A stretch of 64,000 bases of DNA from Trichoplusia ni (lineage: Eukaryota > Arthropoda > Insecta > Lepidoptera > Noctuidae). Location: contig NC_039488.1 in NCBI RefSeq assembly GCF_003590095.1, positions 2,790,001 through 2,854,000 on the forward strand, in the 5' to 3' direction. Position 1 is the stretch's first letter. Each line of letters begins with the position of its first letter. Below the pieces are notes generated by a model. That model was given only the letters and a program-made list of their open reading frames with translations, was not told the DNA's origin and did no database searches. Below are positions 1 through 13,800 of this stretch, piece by piece. The translations under genes were made by a program, and so were the position numbers.

Positions 1-3000
1 AGCTATCGTGATGTAGTACCTCCTTGCTTGGCTTCTGGGTGGTATTCAAACTATCCAGTCACTTCATTAGGCTAAAACATTTGGCACATACATACAACCA
101 ATCGATTTGCTTTCATAAGATTATCAGCAACGCTGTAAGCCCGAACCCAGAGCCCTGAACATTTCGAACGTAGTTTAATCTTTGCTGGAGGATTGTAAAC
201 TCTCGCCAATAAGTCGAGTGATGACAAGCAATCTATTTATTGTAATCTAAGAATAAACCGGCTCGTTATTCAGTGTAATGATTGCGTCAAGTTATGAGAA
301 TTTTCTATTAATTAAATAGAAGCTAGTCTCGTTTCATTTAGAACTAGAAGTCCGCCTTGACATCTTGGTGGTATCATCTTATAGCTCGATGGCTACTGCA
401 TTTCAATTACCAATCGGCTATTTTAATGAATATTATTTTCTTGTTATAATTATATTTATTGTTTTATTGCTTTTTTATTGTTATATGCCTTACAGCATAA
501 TTCGAAAGAACAGAGGTTTACAATTTAATTCTGCCAGTATAACTGTGCACCTATCCGGCTTCTATTAGGCTCATTATTGGCGCGTTAGGTCAATAGTGTC
601 GACCTGTTGGGGATGTAGATGTATGTATGAATAAACCTATTTAGCATATTAAATTGTATTTTTCAATAATTATTAAAGGCTCTGTAGATAATTGATCCTG
701 TTTTTTTTCAAGCTACAATTAAAGTGTAGAGTTTTATTTAAAAGTCTAAAATGTAGAGCCAGCGAACATGAGAAATAAACAATTACAAGTGCTCTCAGCT
801 TTTATCGCTATCGTCTTGCACCAGTAATAATACATACACCTAATAGGTGCCTATAGCAAGGTCAGGTTCAAACACTTGGTAATAATATGCAAATGATCAA
901 ACAATTGATTATACGGGCTCTTGATTGTAATAATATAAAAAGTATGAAAACTAAGTCTTTTTATAGATTGTCTAAAAATAACAAAATTTAGGCTCGGGAA
1001 ATAGTTTGTCATATAGGAACGGATACGCGTTGTCATTGGTGGATATCCCCTGTGATTGTGGTATCGCATAGTATCTTTATCTATTTATAGCATATAGCGT
1101 AAAAACGATTACCCCACCAATCATTGTATAGGTATGTGATAATGTACCGATCAACACCGCGTGTGATTACGAGCGTGATTCCTGGACTTTATGTTGTTCG
1201 TGTTGCCAGCCGATGATAACGTGTGATGTAAAACCATGATTATCAACTGTTTTATATCATAGCTTAATGTCCTACTTAAAATTGCTCATTACTTTGCAGT
1301 TTTCACGACTTGCTAACAAACGACATTATTCCATTTCCTTACAACTATCATAATATAATTCAAAACACTCAAATGACCCCCAGAAAGGTAAAATCAACAC
1401 GCATAAACGAACATGGATAAATAAAAAAGCTGTTTACGTAGTGGTTGACACGTTCTTGCAAAATCATATTTTCCGGAGCGGTGTTGTATAATTAACATCA
1501 CCAACTAATGTACAAACCCCGGTCCATAATTGGTAAAAGTTAATGTATTTAATATTACTAGACTTTCCCCTACACGGGTTAGGCGCAGCTCGGACGACGT
1601 AACCATAACATAATATCGATATTGCAGGTTGCCATGCTATAAAATAAACTAAGAAACTACTGGAACTAAAGAAAGTTGCCTGTTTCCTTCAGGGCGCACC
1701 TATCTTACCTCGGTTAATAAAAACAAGAAACTTCCCTAACACGTATGGTTTACAGCCTAATCATATTAAAGATACGAAAAAAATGCTGTTGCTAATCAGT
1801 GCCCCGATGTTGTCATTGCCGCATCACGAATAGTGTAGACCGTTGATTATTTACTTTAGCCGAATTCGTTCATTTCCTAGTTACATGATAATTATTACTT
1901 CATCGCTATTGCACGATCTTTGTTCACATAAATTCTAAGCGATCGAGTAAAAAAGGTTCGATCGTCAGCTTCCCTATATTTTATATCGTCAAGTTTTTAG
2001 GGTTTGTTGAGTCTAGGAAGTTACTTGCGTCATGTCTGTATTACATCCGCCGGAATCCTCAAGTTCCTTTTGACAGATACGTGGATGACATTTTATGATT
2101 GTGATGTGCTGTAATTTCATTGCTTTTACACGATTCATGTAGAATTGTTGTAGATTTTACTTTTGAACTTGCGTGTATGAGTTATTTAGATTTAACATGT
2201 ATTCACTTTGCTAGATCTTGAAAGAAGAGATTTTTTGTTTATGATCCCTATTATAAACATGTTGTCAGCATGAATATTTAGATCATCTAATAGTCAGATA
2301 ATAATACAATATGATAAAAATCTTCTGAATTATCAGTCGTAAGTTACGAAATATTGTGAAATAAAACAAACATTTTTAAACTTGGCAAAATACCTATTTG
2401 TCAATCATGTTTTCATGACTTTCTACTTCTATTTTAAGGAGCTTAAAATATTTCGAAAGGAGTTTAATCATCTCTACATTATATCAGAAGAAAAACTTTA
2501 TTATGAATTAATTATAGATTTATGTATTATGAAAAAATGGGCGTTTGATAAGCGTCTATCTTAACATCTAAATATTATTTTCCTCTCATGTTGTTCAATC
2601 ACAATTCTCCTGTATTACCAAAATAGCACGTTCCTCATTAAATATCCCCATGTATGAATATTCTCCGCAGTTAAAATCATTCTACATTCATAGCACATAC
2701 TTAATGAGGTTTTTTACTGCCCAAAGAGTCAGATCTTTAGCCTCTGACCGCGGGCTGATTGGTTCACTAAAATTTCCATGTTTTGTGGTAAACATGACGT
2801 TTTTTACATAATGTTTAATGAAATCGCATGAATCTGACCTTGTTCACCCAAAATCTCCAAGAAGAACCTTGTAATTATGTTTGTTTTATGTATGTTTATT
2901 GCACGTCGTTGTTTAAATATTAAATCAGTTCGTCTTATCTTTCTTTGTATATTTTTTTACCATAAGCGCAGATTACTTAATAGTTACTTCAAAAAGATCA

Positions 3001-6000
3001 AACATAGCGGACGGTACTGAATAGGGCTACGTTTGTCGATGCTGTAATTTGTATGACAAGCATTGTCTTTAAGATCAGTGATGACGGCGGCTGTAAGGTC
3101 ATCGCAAACGTCATAAGCCTCACCGCGCTCATACCTTAATTAGTTTGTTCATTGTTACTACCTCAAAATTATTCTGTTAAAGATTGAACAATTGAGCAGT
3201 GTATGAGATGTAATACACTACCTTCATTCTGCAACTAGACTTAATTATTCTATTTGCGTTTATTTATGCTTAAGAGAACACTAAAAGTATGGAAATTGTC
3301 GCAACTCCGCTTTTCAAGTAAAATACAAAATATCGTAATATCTAAAAGTATTTTTATGAATCGTATGAAACCATTTAAATCCTTTTATATTTGGGTTATT
3401 ATCTGACAATTATGACATAATACTCAATTATAACAACGCTATTTTAGAATTTTCCTTTCTAGTCCAAAAGTTGATAAAACCTATAGTAGGGATATCAGCA
3501 TCTACTATAATACAAATACGCAATTTATTTATATCAGTGAATTGTTTATGGTTATCAATAAATACGTAATTATTACGAAATAAGAAATAGGGTAATGTGT
3601 TACAGATAATATTATTATTGACTTATTTGGGTAGCCTGAAGTACAAAATAGAAAGAGAAAGAGTTAGCTCTACATGTTTCACTGACACAAGTTATCGCTT
3701 AACTGAATTCCTCTCATTTGTATGTATTACCAGTCTGTGACCTTCCATTGTTAGTTTCTGTAAATAGGAGGTGTTTAGTACGCGGACATGTTAATTTGGC
3801 TCGCACGAACAATGTTTCCGTGGATGCTGCGCCAGCGCGGCACGAAAGCGAAAGCTGATATTTTTAAACAAAACTTTTGCTGGCAAAGCGGATACTGAAT
3901 CTTGTGAGCAGTTCCGCTAAGCGACTACAATACATCGTGTTTTATGAAAGCATGCCAATGTTGCGATACGATACAGCCATACAGCCCTCCATTTATCACC
4001 GGCAAGATAAACGAGTTATAAAAATCTGACACGTAGGTGTATACATATTTTTATTTGTAAACATTGCTTGTGATATAATCCCAAAGTCGGATAAAGTGAT
4101 ATAATGTATGCGCGCGGCGCTCCGGACTACTTTCTCTTGAATTCGGTCGCGAAAGTTGTCTCTCTGCGCACTTTCTATAGTTCAGCATGAGTGTAGGCAG
4201 TATCTCTATATTATAAACAAATATTTTGTATATTTGATTGTTTTAAGAAATTTCTGAAAGCGTTCAAGGTTACTGAAATAAATTTAGCATCATCATTACT
4301 ATAGTTCTTCGTTTAAAATGATAACAAAATGCGTAATATGATGATATAATCTCTGTCGTTTATTACTGATAGATAATTTTGTGCGATATAAAAAAAAACG
4401 GTACTGGTATTTACCATTATTTACCCACGTGTGACTAATTTATTGCTTACAATTTGCTGAGTGTAGATAGTTATTTGATAAGACCAGGTTTATGATGTAG
4501 TAGTATTAATACTGGGAGTATTGTATCATTTCCGTGATAACTGGCATTGATCAACGTTGCTAATGTTGGAAAGCTAAGTGAAATGCCTAGCTCGCGCAGG
4601 CGGACTAACTTAAACTAAACAAGCCGATCCACTTTCACTCCTTGCATCTAAGTCAAGCCTTAGTGAACGCACTAAAGTCAATATTCTCAATGTTTATACT
4701 TACACTAAGAAATTACAATTTGAATTAATAGAAGAAAAAGAAATTGCGTGTAAAATCAACATAAATTCATTCGTAACGGTCGGACTTAATCAGTATTATG
4801 AATTATGGCATTGTTCTAGTTGACCAATCCGCGTTGTTACTTAAGACCACGTGGTACAGTATTGCGTTTACGATTTGTTGTGTAGGTACGGTAAACCACG
4901 CGGTGTGAGTATCGCTAGTAAATGCATTTGTACTATTTAGGTACAGAACAATTAATTACCCGTCGGCATATCGCTCGGAACTCAATGAACTTATCTTAAT
5001 TAGTTTATCGTATATGTAAAAGGTACCTACTTCCACTTAAAATAGTACGTACTTATACAATAATTGTTCTACATTTTTATGAATGAAAGATTATAATTAT
5101 CAGCACTTAAGTTGAAAAGAACTTAAAACATTTAGATATGAAAAAGAAATGAAGAGAAAAAAATAATATCCGAAATTGTAGCATAATATAAAACTATGTT
5201 TTTGTATTCAGCCAAATCATAGATGGAGAGTTCAATACGTAACTGAATTTGGTATTTATTATTTTGAGGTATGGAAAAAAGATGGTAAATATTTATGTAC
5301 CTTTAACTGAAACATTATATTTCTATTTTCTATGGATTTAGTCGTCCAGTAAAATTAATCATTACCTGAATAAAGCTTGTGGTGCGGAACCCGCTCTTCG
5401 AAAGTTGTATTGCATTGATAATTATTAATAATGTCATATTTTAGAGGCTTGAATTATACTATAAAAAAGAAAAAAAAATCCAAGCCAGTCTTTTACATTT
5501 TCTGGGATAACAACGCCATCTAGTTGATACGTATAGATACTCTTGCTCGAATTACCTGGTTCAGTTACGTAGTACAGCCGACAGATGGCGTACGTTATAC
5601 CTACATTTTGTCCGAGATTTCATTATCACTTGAAATTCTGGTTTATGGTCTACATTTTACGTGAGATATAACAATTTTACAGGGTTCTAAATGTAGTTTA
5701 AATTTACTAGACTATAAAACTAGTGAATTGAACAAATTGAATTTAATCGATTGTCGCGTGGAACTAAAATAAATGACCATAGGAGTCCAGTTTTTTCGAT
5801 GTTTATTAAATCTTGGTATAAAAGTGTTATTTATATGTCGATTTCAAGGGCATTAGAATTTACAAAAACTAGGAAAAGAGTAAAACGTAGTCTTTTGTCT
5901 CCAAATAGCGGCGTCACCCCAAGTGCGGAAGGTCCTCGGTTGGTAACCTTCGTTTCATGCACATTTACACAGTCGACTTAAGTTTTAGAATTATTGTCAG

Positions 6001-7160
6001 TTGGCTTCCATTACTTCTACGATTACTGCTACTACATACAATAATAGTTAAACCATGCATAATTTCATCTTATTTTTATAAATATTTTGTCTCTATTTCA
6101 ATCGAAATCCCACTCTGTATGATGTTTCGGTTCATTTATCATAAAATAAAACAAATCGGTCTGTTTGTTACGTATATTTTGCATTCAGCCGGTCCGTGTG
6201 TATTTGTAGTAGAATATTTACGCACGCCTACTGAACCGAATCATGCACTCGCCAGCATTAAATTATGAATGACGCTTATATCAGAAATATCAATAAACAA
6301 ACACAAACAAGAAACGTCGGACCCATGACATCAGCGTATATTATAAATACGACAATTAATAGCTTCTTATACTACAGTATTTAGCAAAACATCTTAGGTT
6401 TTTGAACTTTGACAAGTGACGTGCTTATGCAACTGGTTTCAAATATAATAGCCTGGGAAACACGAAGAAAGAAACGTTATACGTTATTAATTGCTGACAT
6501 TTCTACGAACTGTCATATTAAACCCAGTCCTTTGTTTTCTCTTTATTGTATAACATGCATGCGAGTCGTATATATTTTAACGTTTAGGCAATCAAATATA
6601 AGCTGTTACTAATTTATACGTATTTTATTTTAACAAACATCAAAACTACGATGAGGCGACCGTATGGACCATCAAATGCACATGACAGACAACTTTGTAA
6701 CATAACGATTGATGCTACGCTTTATTTATTAACACTGGTGATGGTATATACTTAAGATTATTTTAAATATTATTTTTATAAGTATTAAGACTTGCTTGTG
6801 TATTCAAAGAGCCGAGATATTGCGGAGTTATATTTATTTTCTTTTAAATACAAAGCTGGATAAAGACTACGTGCTTAACTTAAAACTGTTTTTTACAAAA
6901 ACCTATTGAACCGTCAATATTCTTCAAGACGTAAATCAAATTGAAAAGATTTTATTTCAATGCCACTGTAATATACTAAAATATAGGGTTTTTGCAGTCA
7001 GCCGACCTTCGTTCACATTTATTGGTAGTTTATAGTTAGTTCATGTAATACTTTTATAATAGGTAGGTAGAATTAAAGATAATTGTTCAATTTAAGTCTA
7101 AGCTTTACATAGGTACTATGGTTAAAATAACAAAACTTTAATGAAATGAAAAGATAATTA

Positions 7161-7253
7161 TCAAAATCGTCCAGTAGAAAGTTATGAGGTATCAAACATT
7201 AAAAAATAGGGACAAATTAAAAACCTCCTCCGTTTTGAAGTCGGTTAAAAATA
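7161..7253 (+). repeat. Lepidopteran interspersed repeat fragment
   Basis: The stretch reads as an imperfect copy of a tail I know from many moth and butterfly sequences. A 'caaaatcg-tccagtag...gttatgaggt' part is followed by 'aacctcctccgttttgaag' and 'tcggttaaaa'. Only the terminal part is visible and no coding remnant adjoins it. The element class is not assigned. Confidence 0.5.
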
Positions 7254-10200
7254 AAACTGCCAAGTTTAGGCCTAGAAAAAATATTTAAAATAATTGATAT
7301 AACCATGATGGTTTTATTACTCCCACCATAGGAATTTCACAGTTAGTTTCTTGAATATTTATCACGCATGACCGCATAGTATCTGCAATATCTAGATATA
7401 ATGAGTCAGACTTGATTGATATCTGCTAGGCTATTACCATTTTACAAACCAAGAATATATTAGTAGAAAGTGAGAATAAAACCGACATTTTTCTCAAGCC
7501 TTAGAAATTAATAACAGCAGCGATGTTTTATTTATATAATCAATCTCACATCAAGCTAGAAATAATTCTTGTTAAAAACAGCGACAAGAATTGATTCGAA
7601 AAATCTTCACGATTTTTATTAATGTATGCTGAGAACGAATTTATTCACTAAACACTTTAATTAATAGAATAAATCAAAGGAGTGGATGGCTTGTTTATAA
7701 AAGAACACTGGTTATAAAGAACACAGACGAGTATTGAGGAAACTAAGATAAATAAACTTAACCACGAACCAGAGTGCTAGTTAGATTAGCGCCATTCAAA
7801 TTAGGGCGATGAAATATAAAAAACGCGTAGTCCTTGGGCATTCAACTCAAACCGTTACGAATCACCGTTCAAATCGCTCTGGACTAGTTATCTCGTATTT
7901 TTGTTACGTTTAGAATAGGAATTGACACCTCTCAAATACTCTTAAAACAAACTTACTTCTATTCAAATAATATCAGAATGCCAAAATATAAAACCTATTA
8001 ATTTCAGTTATTTTTTTTAAAACGTATATTACCTGTCGGAAAATTCTTTAAATCAAATTGGAGGTCTTTATACTACTTTATTTTAGATTTGTTGCATATT
8101 TCGACTTGCGAACTTTAAAATTTAATTATTATTCTCTTAGTAGAATGTTGAGTCCATCCTTCGTGTTTATATAACAGAACAAAATGGCGTGTCGTAAGTG
8201 CAGAACAAAGCCTGTAATACAGTAGGAAGCAGGAAAATAATTCAATGACAGACGTATCCTAAGTACAAAGCGTCTTCATAATAATTTATTGAAAATTTAT
8301 CTGAATTCTTGGGATTTCCAATAGTTGTTTGGTTAATGCGGTTATTACGCCAAAAAACATTTTGTGTGCGTAAATGTATGGTAATTAACATTGTTTAGGA
8401 ATGTACCTAAGAAATAATAATATTATGACTCTAAAGCTTTTTCCTTATGTTTCAAATTACGAAATCGCTTTTTTATATTCCTAGAACTCATAAATAATAA
8501 TGTCTTTACGTAAATCTACGTGTAAACCAATCAAGGTTCACAGGAACATGATGTTTATTTGTTTTCCAACCTAGTTCTCGGTTTAAACGAATGATTATTA
8601 TATCGAATATTAATTTAAAATTAGACATGTAAATTGAAAGCAAGATTTGACCTCAAATTTGTGCGTATTTACGCAGTCGTGCTGTCTGAGGTCTAAGAGC
8701 CAACGATTTCTCTCATCTCGCAAATTTCTCGAATATGCTCGAAACGATTTGTCGAAATTGCCAGGTTTGCATAAGGCCATGGCCGCTGATATCGCGTCAC
8801 CGCTTATTTCAATAGGCAATAATGGCTCCTTAGCAACTAGCTATCATTGACTTCATTGTAATGCTTGCATTTGTAAACTGCAAACGATATAGTTTTTTTT
8901 CAGTTAGTGTACAAACGTAACAACGTTTACCTCTTTACTATTCTTTTTTAAACTCTTCAAGTCTTCAATTCTTGATGATATGATCTGATGTGCTGTGGTT
9001 TGCATAATTTAACATGTTTTGATTACTATCATAATAATATATTATTTGTAAATAATTCAAAGTTAATTTTAGGTTAGCATAACATAATTCATTAGTAACG
9101 TTAATTTAAATAGTTAAAATAGCCTCGTAGCAGCGGTAGTCGCGTCCGCATTATACATACGAATAATCTAAAGCTGGGGCATGCCGTTATATGAGATTCG
9201 TTATAAAAACATTGTCAAAAACAGCAATGTTTTATATTATATCTGGCTGTTTGTGTAAATTTGACTTTCATCGTCATTCATGACACACAAATTAAAATCG
9301 GAGAACAAAAGGGGTTCATTCCGTTACTTCCGCTTACGTCATCCTGCACTCTATACAGATGCTGAATAAACAGAGGAATTCATAGCTATACTGTAACCCA
9401 ATTCTGTTGCCAATTGGCAAGGGACAACATCCGCTACGAATTTACCTTTATTGATTTACTTATCGAATCAAGAACAAAAATAAATTACAACGACACTTTC
9501 TTTTTATATATATAATTGTGATTGATCTCAACAGTTTTCATTGGGACTTTCATGCAACAAGTTCTATTGTTACATGTACGTACCTAACCTATTTCTAAAT
9601 ACGAGTAGAAATTTCAATTTTATTATTAATTTTATTTTAATATATTACGAAATTATAATTTTATTTAATATCCCTTGCACAACAATCATAACACACATTG
9701 CAGATTGCACTGAAAAACAATTTGAAAATAGTTTAAAAGCTGAAAGCGACTATAAGTATATGTAAATGACTGGCTGCCACTGATAGTCAGCTAATCTATC
9801 GTATTAAAAGATAACAGACAAAGGCAGACATAAACACGGAGATATAATAGGTTAAAAACCTCTGCTAGACAACAACGACTAAATCCTTTTGAAAAATGAT
9901 CCTGTTCTGTAAAAAAGCAATAAAGTGCAACTAAAAGAACCCGTGGCACTTAAATAACATTTTTATTAAAAAAACCTCATAAATGCATTGTAGTATCTAA
10001 TATACATAAGGAACTGCGCTCCTCATATCTCTTAAAGTTTACGATACGAAGTCAAGTTTATAGCAACTTAGTTACGGTTAAGTTAACTTCAAATTTACTT
10101 AAATTAAGGTCAAACGTTTCTTTGCTACACTTTTTTACAGCCGTTCGGTGTTAAAACGACATAATTGTTTTCCTTTCCTTATTAAATCAACGTTTTTGTG

Positions 10201-10689
10201 TAATTATAATCTGTGTAAATCGTATAAAAACATTACAGTACAAATTGAGTGCCGCACCCACTGAAGTTCTTAATTACAAGACCTTCAACCCCATTGCATG
10301 GATAACGGCTTGCATAACATTCGTACAAAGGCACTGCAGCTTAGTGTTTCCGTTTAGAAACCAGCTGTTTAAATTATTAAGCAACCGCGATGTATGCGGT
10401 CGCCTATACTATTCACATGGCACTGTTGTTCAAGGCTAATTTAGTAAAAAGGCTAATCATCGCGTTTTAATATTTATATTACCTACTTATTCAAAATTCC
10501 TTGACTTTTTTGTAGGTACTAAACTAAACCGTGTGTGAGCATTGAGTACTATGCGCATAATCTGTGAACGTATAACGTAAACTTGAATGTAGTCAGTAGT
10601 ATTTCTTAATCATCGCTTATGACGTATATGTTATATCATAAACAGATTTGTATTTTCCTTGAGCTGAGATCCGGTAATTCCTGCAGCAT

Positions 10690-10870
10690 GTTGAGGTAAA
10701 GCGGATGATTTTCCGTGGAACATCCCGCGGCGCGGCGGCGCTAGTGAATAAGAGGTGGCATGACGTCAGTGCTACAATATTATCTCGGTCACACATCCTC
10801 CTCATAATGTAACGACGTACTCTATGTGAACGTTACCAGCTCGTCTCTCTGTAATTGACTCTACGCTATG
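10690..10870. promoter_or_regulatory. CpG-rich islet with CRE palindrome
   Basis: In a strongly AT-rich neighbourhood this stretch contains a run of CGCGGCG-type sequence at about 10728-10741. A perfect TGACGTCA palindrome (cAMP-response element) lies at 10761-10768. No exon was found beside it. It could be an enhancer or a promoter of an unseen first exon; function is inferred only from composition and motif. Confidence 0.25.
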
Positions 10871-13800
10871 TTAAGCTTGGAGATCGAGTTCCGACTGTTC
10901 CGACTACGATCTGATTATATACTTGCGGATACATAACGTTCATAATACGATGCCAGAACATCAACCATAAACAATACACCTACTCGCGTTCGGAAACTGT
11001 TCTGCATAGCTTAATTGTTGCTGAGGTTTCACGGTAGGCTAGATTCCTATTAAATGCCTAAATACGCTTGACCTATTTTTAAATATCTTAGTAACTGGAT
11101 ATTGATCTCTTGTTACTACTACCTACTTCCAGAGTAATATTTTAATAATCCGCCTATCTCTGTGATAAATAATGTAGAGCACAACAACGATGCATCATTT
11201 CTGAATTTTTCATTATTTATCTTATCTTTGAGACTTAATTTCTAGCGTGAACACGTACTTACGCATTGAATGTTAGATAATTTTTCAGGATATTGAGAGA
11301 TTGTATAAACAATACATACTCGAAGAATTGAGTCAACTAATCTTTTCGCAGACTGCAAGTCACACACCTACATTTATTCGTTACCGAGAGTGCTAATAAT
11401 AAATATGATACTTAGTCTGAACCCACTGTATGTAACGTTGTTTTTTGCGAGAAAACGTTTGCTGACAAATGTTATTTGTCGGTTGAGTAATGACAACTGA
11501 TATATAAACTGTACTCTACAGTTTGACAAAAAGGTGACAAGTGGATAGCAACTATGGTCCAGTTACAACACTCAACACGGTATCAATTGAGCCCCACCAG
11601 ACTTTGTTTGACCGTATTCATTTAGTTAGTTACAGAGCTACTAGTGTGGGGACTCGATTTTCGTAGTTTTTTTTTAAATATTTAGATATCAAAGATACTT
11701 GTATATTTAATTCAGCTATTCCGCTAGATATAATAAAGAGGTTATGTGAGGTTGCAAATAGTAATACGGAAAGATTTTTTAATACAATTTTGAAAATAAA
11801 GCCCGTTGAGAATACAGTCAAAAGGTAGCATTAACGACTGTATTATATCATTTTATATTATATTATAACAATTATCAGTATTATAACAGACTTGTAAGCC
11901 TAATTATTAGTTTTATACCTATTACCTACTAAAAATAATCAAAGATAAGACCAATTTTTTTTTTAAGCATGTTAACGACGTTATTAAGGCTATTTAATCA
12001 CTCAAAACAATCGTTAAGATTAAGTAGATGGCATTGTACTCTGTAAATTAGCGCAAACCAATTTGCATATGACGACAACATGGACGCTCATGGACTAACA
12101 AGGCCGATGACCGCCATGTTAAATGCTTATTTTGCTAGCAATCTACCATAAAATCATTCGCCGTAGATACACATTTACTTAAATAACCTGTTATCATAGA
12201 AACAGTGTCATGTTTTAACGTTAGACCAATACAAGGCAATTTTTTGCTGCGGTTTCTCTAGACAATACGTTGTTAGAAAGGTCAAAACGAACAAACGAAT
12301 AAAACTAGATTTTGAAACACCTGTTAACACCCGGTTAATAAATCTCTAGCACAAAACTTAACGTATGTTTATTTATCAATCTCTCCATAACTGTACATGT
12401 ATTCTTACGTATAAGGTGCAATACACAAACGTATAGAAGGTTAATACTACATGACTCTTCACTGATTTAGTTTCTTCCACGGACTTGATTAGATGCGGCA
12501 GTCACCTTCGACTTGGGTATTTTCTAAGGAGATTGACCCAAGTTAATGCACTCGACTAGGACAATGTCTTCAAGACCTCTGATTTTTTCTGCCTTATATT
12601 AAATTCAACTCATGATGAAACAGCATCAGTCTGAGTAATTTAATGTTTGTTCTGGTAATATTTTGGGTAATATAGAGATGTTTCAGTGAGGTACGAGGAC
12701 TATATTCATTCGGTAGTCTAGTCAGTCTACAGTCAGTAAGAATAATTCGCATAGAGCTAGAAATAAGTACACATTACCAACGATATTCCATGTCACACGA
12801 ATTTACCAAAGAAGTCTTGATGTCTAATAGGCAAGTTTGTATTCTGTGATGCCAAAGATTGCGTAACCAGCAACAAAAAAAGTGACTGAGGTTTCTGGGA
12901 ATTAGTTTCAGTACTTTTTACAGCGAAAACCAAGTGTTTTTAGATAGGAAAAGACTAATGAAAAAGTTATCCACTCAACCAGTCACTGTCACTCGACGGT
13001 GGCCGTGGATTGGGAGGCTTAATATCAGGAAATCATTTTTTTTCTTATTCATACTTGTTGGTTACCAGTCTTCGCTTAAAACTTAAGATTAAAAATGTAT
13101 CTCTCAAAGAAAGTTAGGTTGCCTTTGCCAAGAGTTTTTGCTAGTCGTGTCATGACCTACCCCAACCGTATGAAGTCTCATAGATGTCCGTATTTTACAC
13201 TCAGGATCGGAATATTCATGATTTTTGCAAGATCCTCTTTATTTCTATGAAGCCTTAGTCAACGATGTTTTAAAGTAATGAACTAATCAAATCTCTACGT
13301 AGTGTTCGCACGTAAGAGTAACGTCGTACATTGGCACCACGCCGACCGAGGTCTCCGCCCCGACTCGGTCAATCCGATGGCGCGTGTCGACGCCCCGTTT
13401 GTCCTCTACCTTGAAATTTTATTGATCACATCTAAAATAAGAAAATACTCGACTACAAATTCATGCTTCTATATAAAAGATATTTTTAAAATCGTCAATG
13501 AAAACGCGTCACGGTCTACTAGGAATCCTTAAACATTGGAAATAACATTAAGATTGTAATGTCCAGTTACCATCAAACAAATTTATTATAATCCATGCAA
13601 ATTACATTTAAATAGGCCTTATATAATCAGCCTTTGGAACTATTTAAGGAACAAGCATTTAATTAAAAATAGTATAATTAAAATGCCATGTGTGATGTGA
13701 CAGTAGATCCTATATACTGCGCAGTATTGCACAGATAAGCGGTCAATGTAGAACTACATTTCCTACAGTTGAGTAGTTCAGACAGGTCGCTGTCTGCTGG

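Noticed and set aside
365..568. Frame with a strong hydrophobic stretch, considered as TBL2 membrane-anchor exon or small membrane protein
   Set aside because: T-rich DNA gives Phe/Ile/Leu-rich frames by chance. There is no convincing donor, no homology, and it lies 23 kb from the next exon.
5270..5310. 'DGKYLCTF' in frame, considered as a WD-repeat exon of TBL2
   Set aside because: A stop follows after two codons with no suitable donor, and upstream residues do not match a WD repeat.
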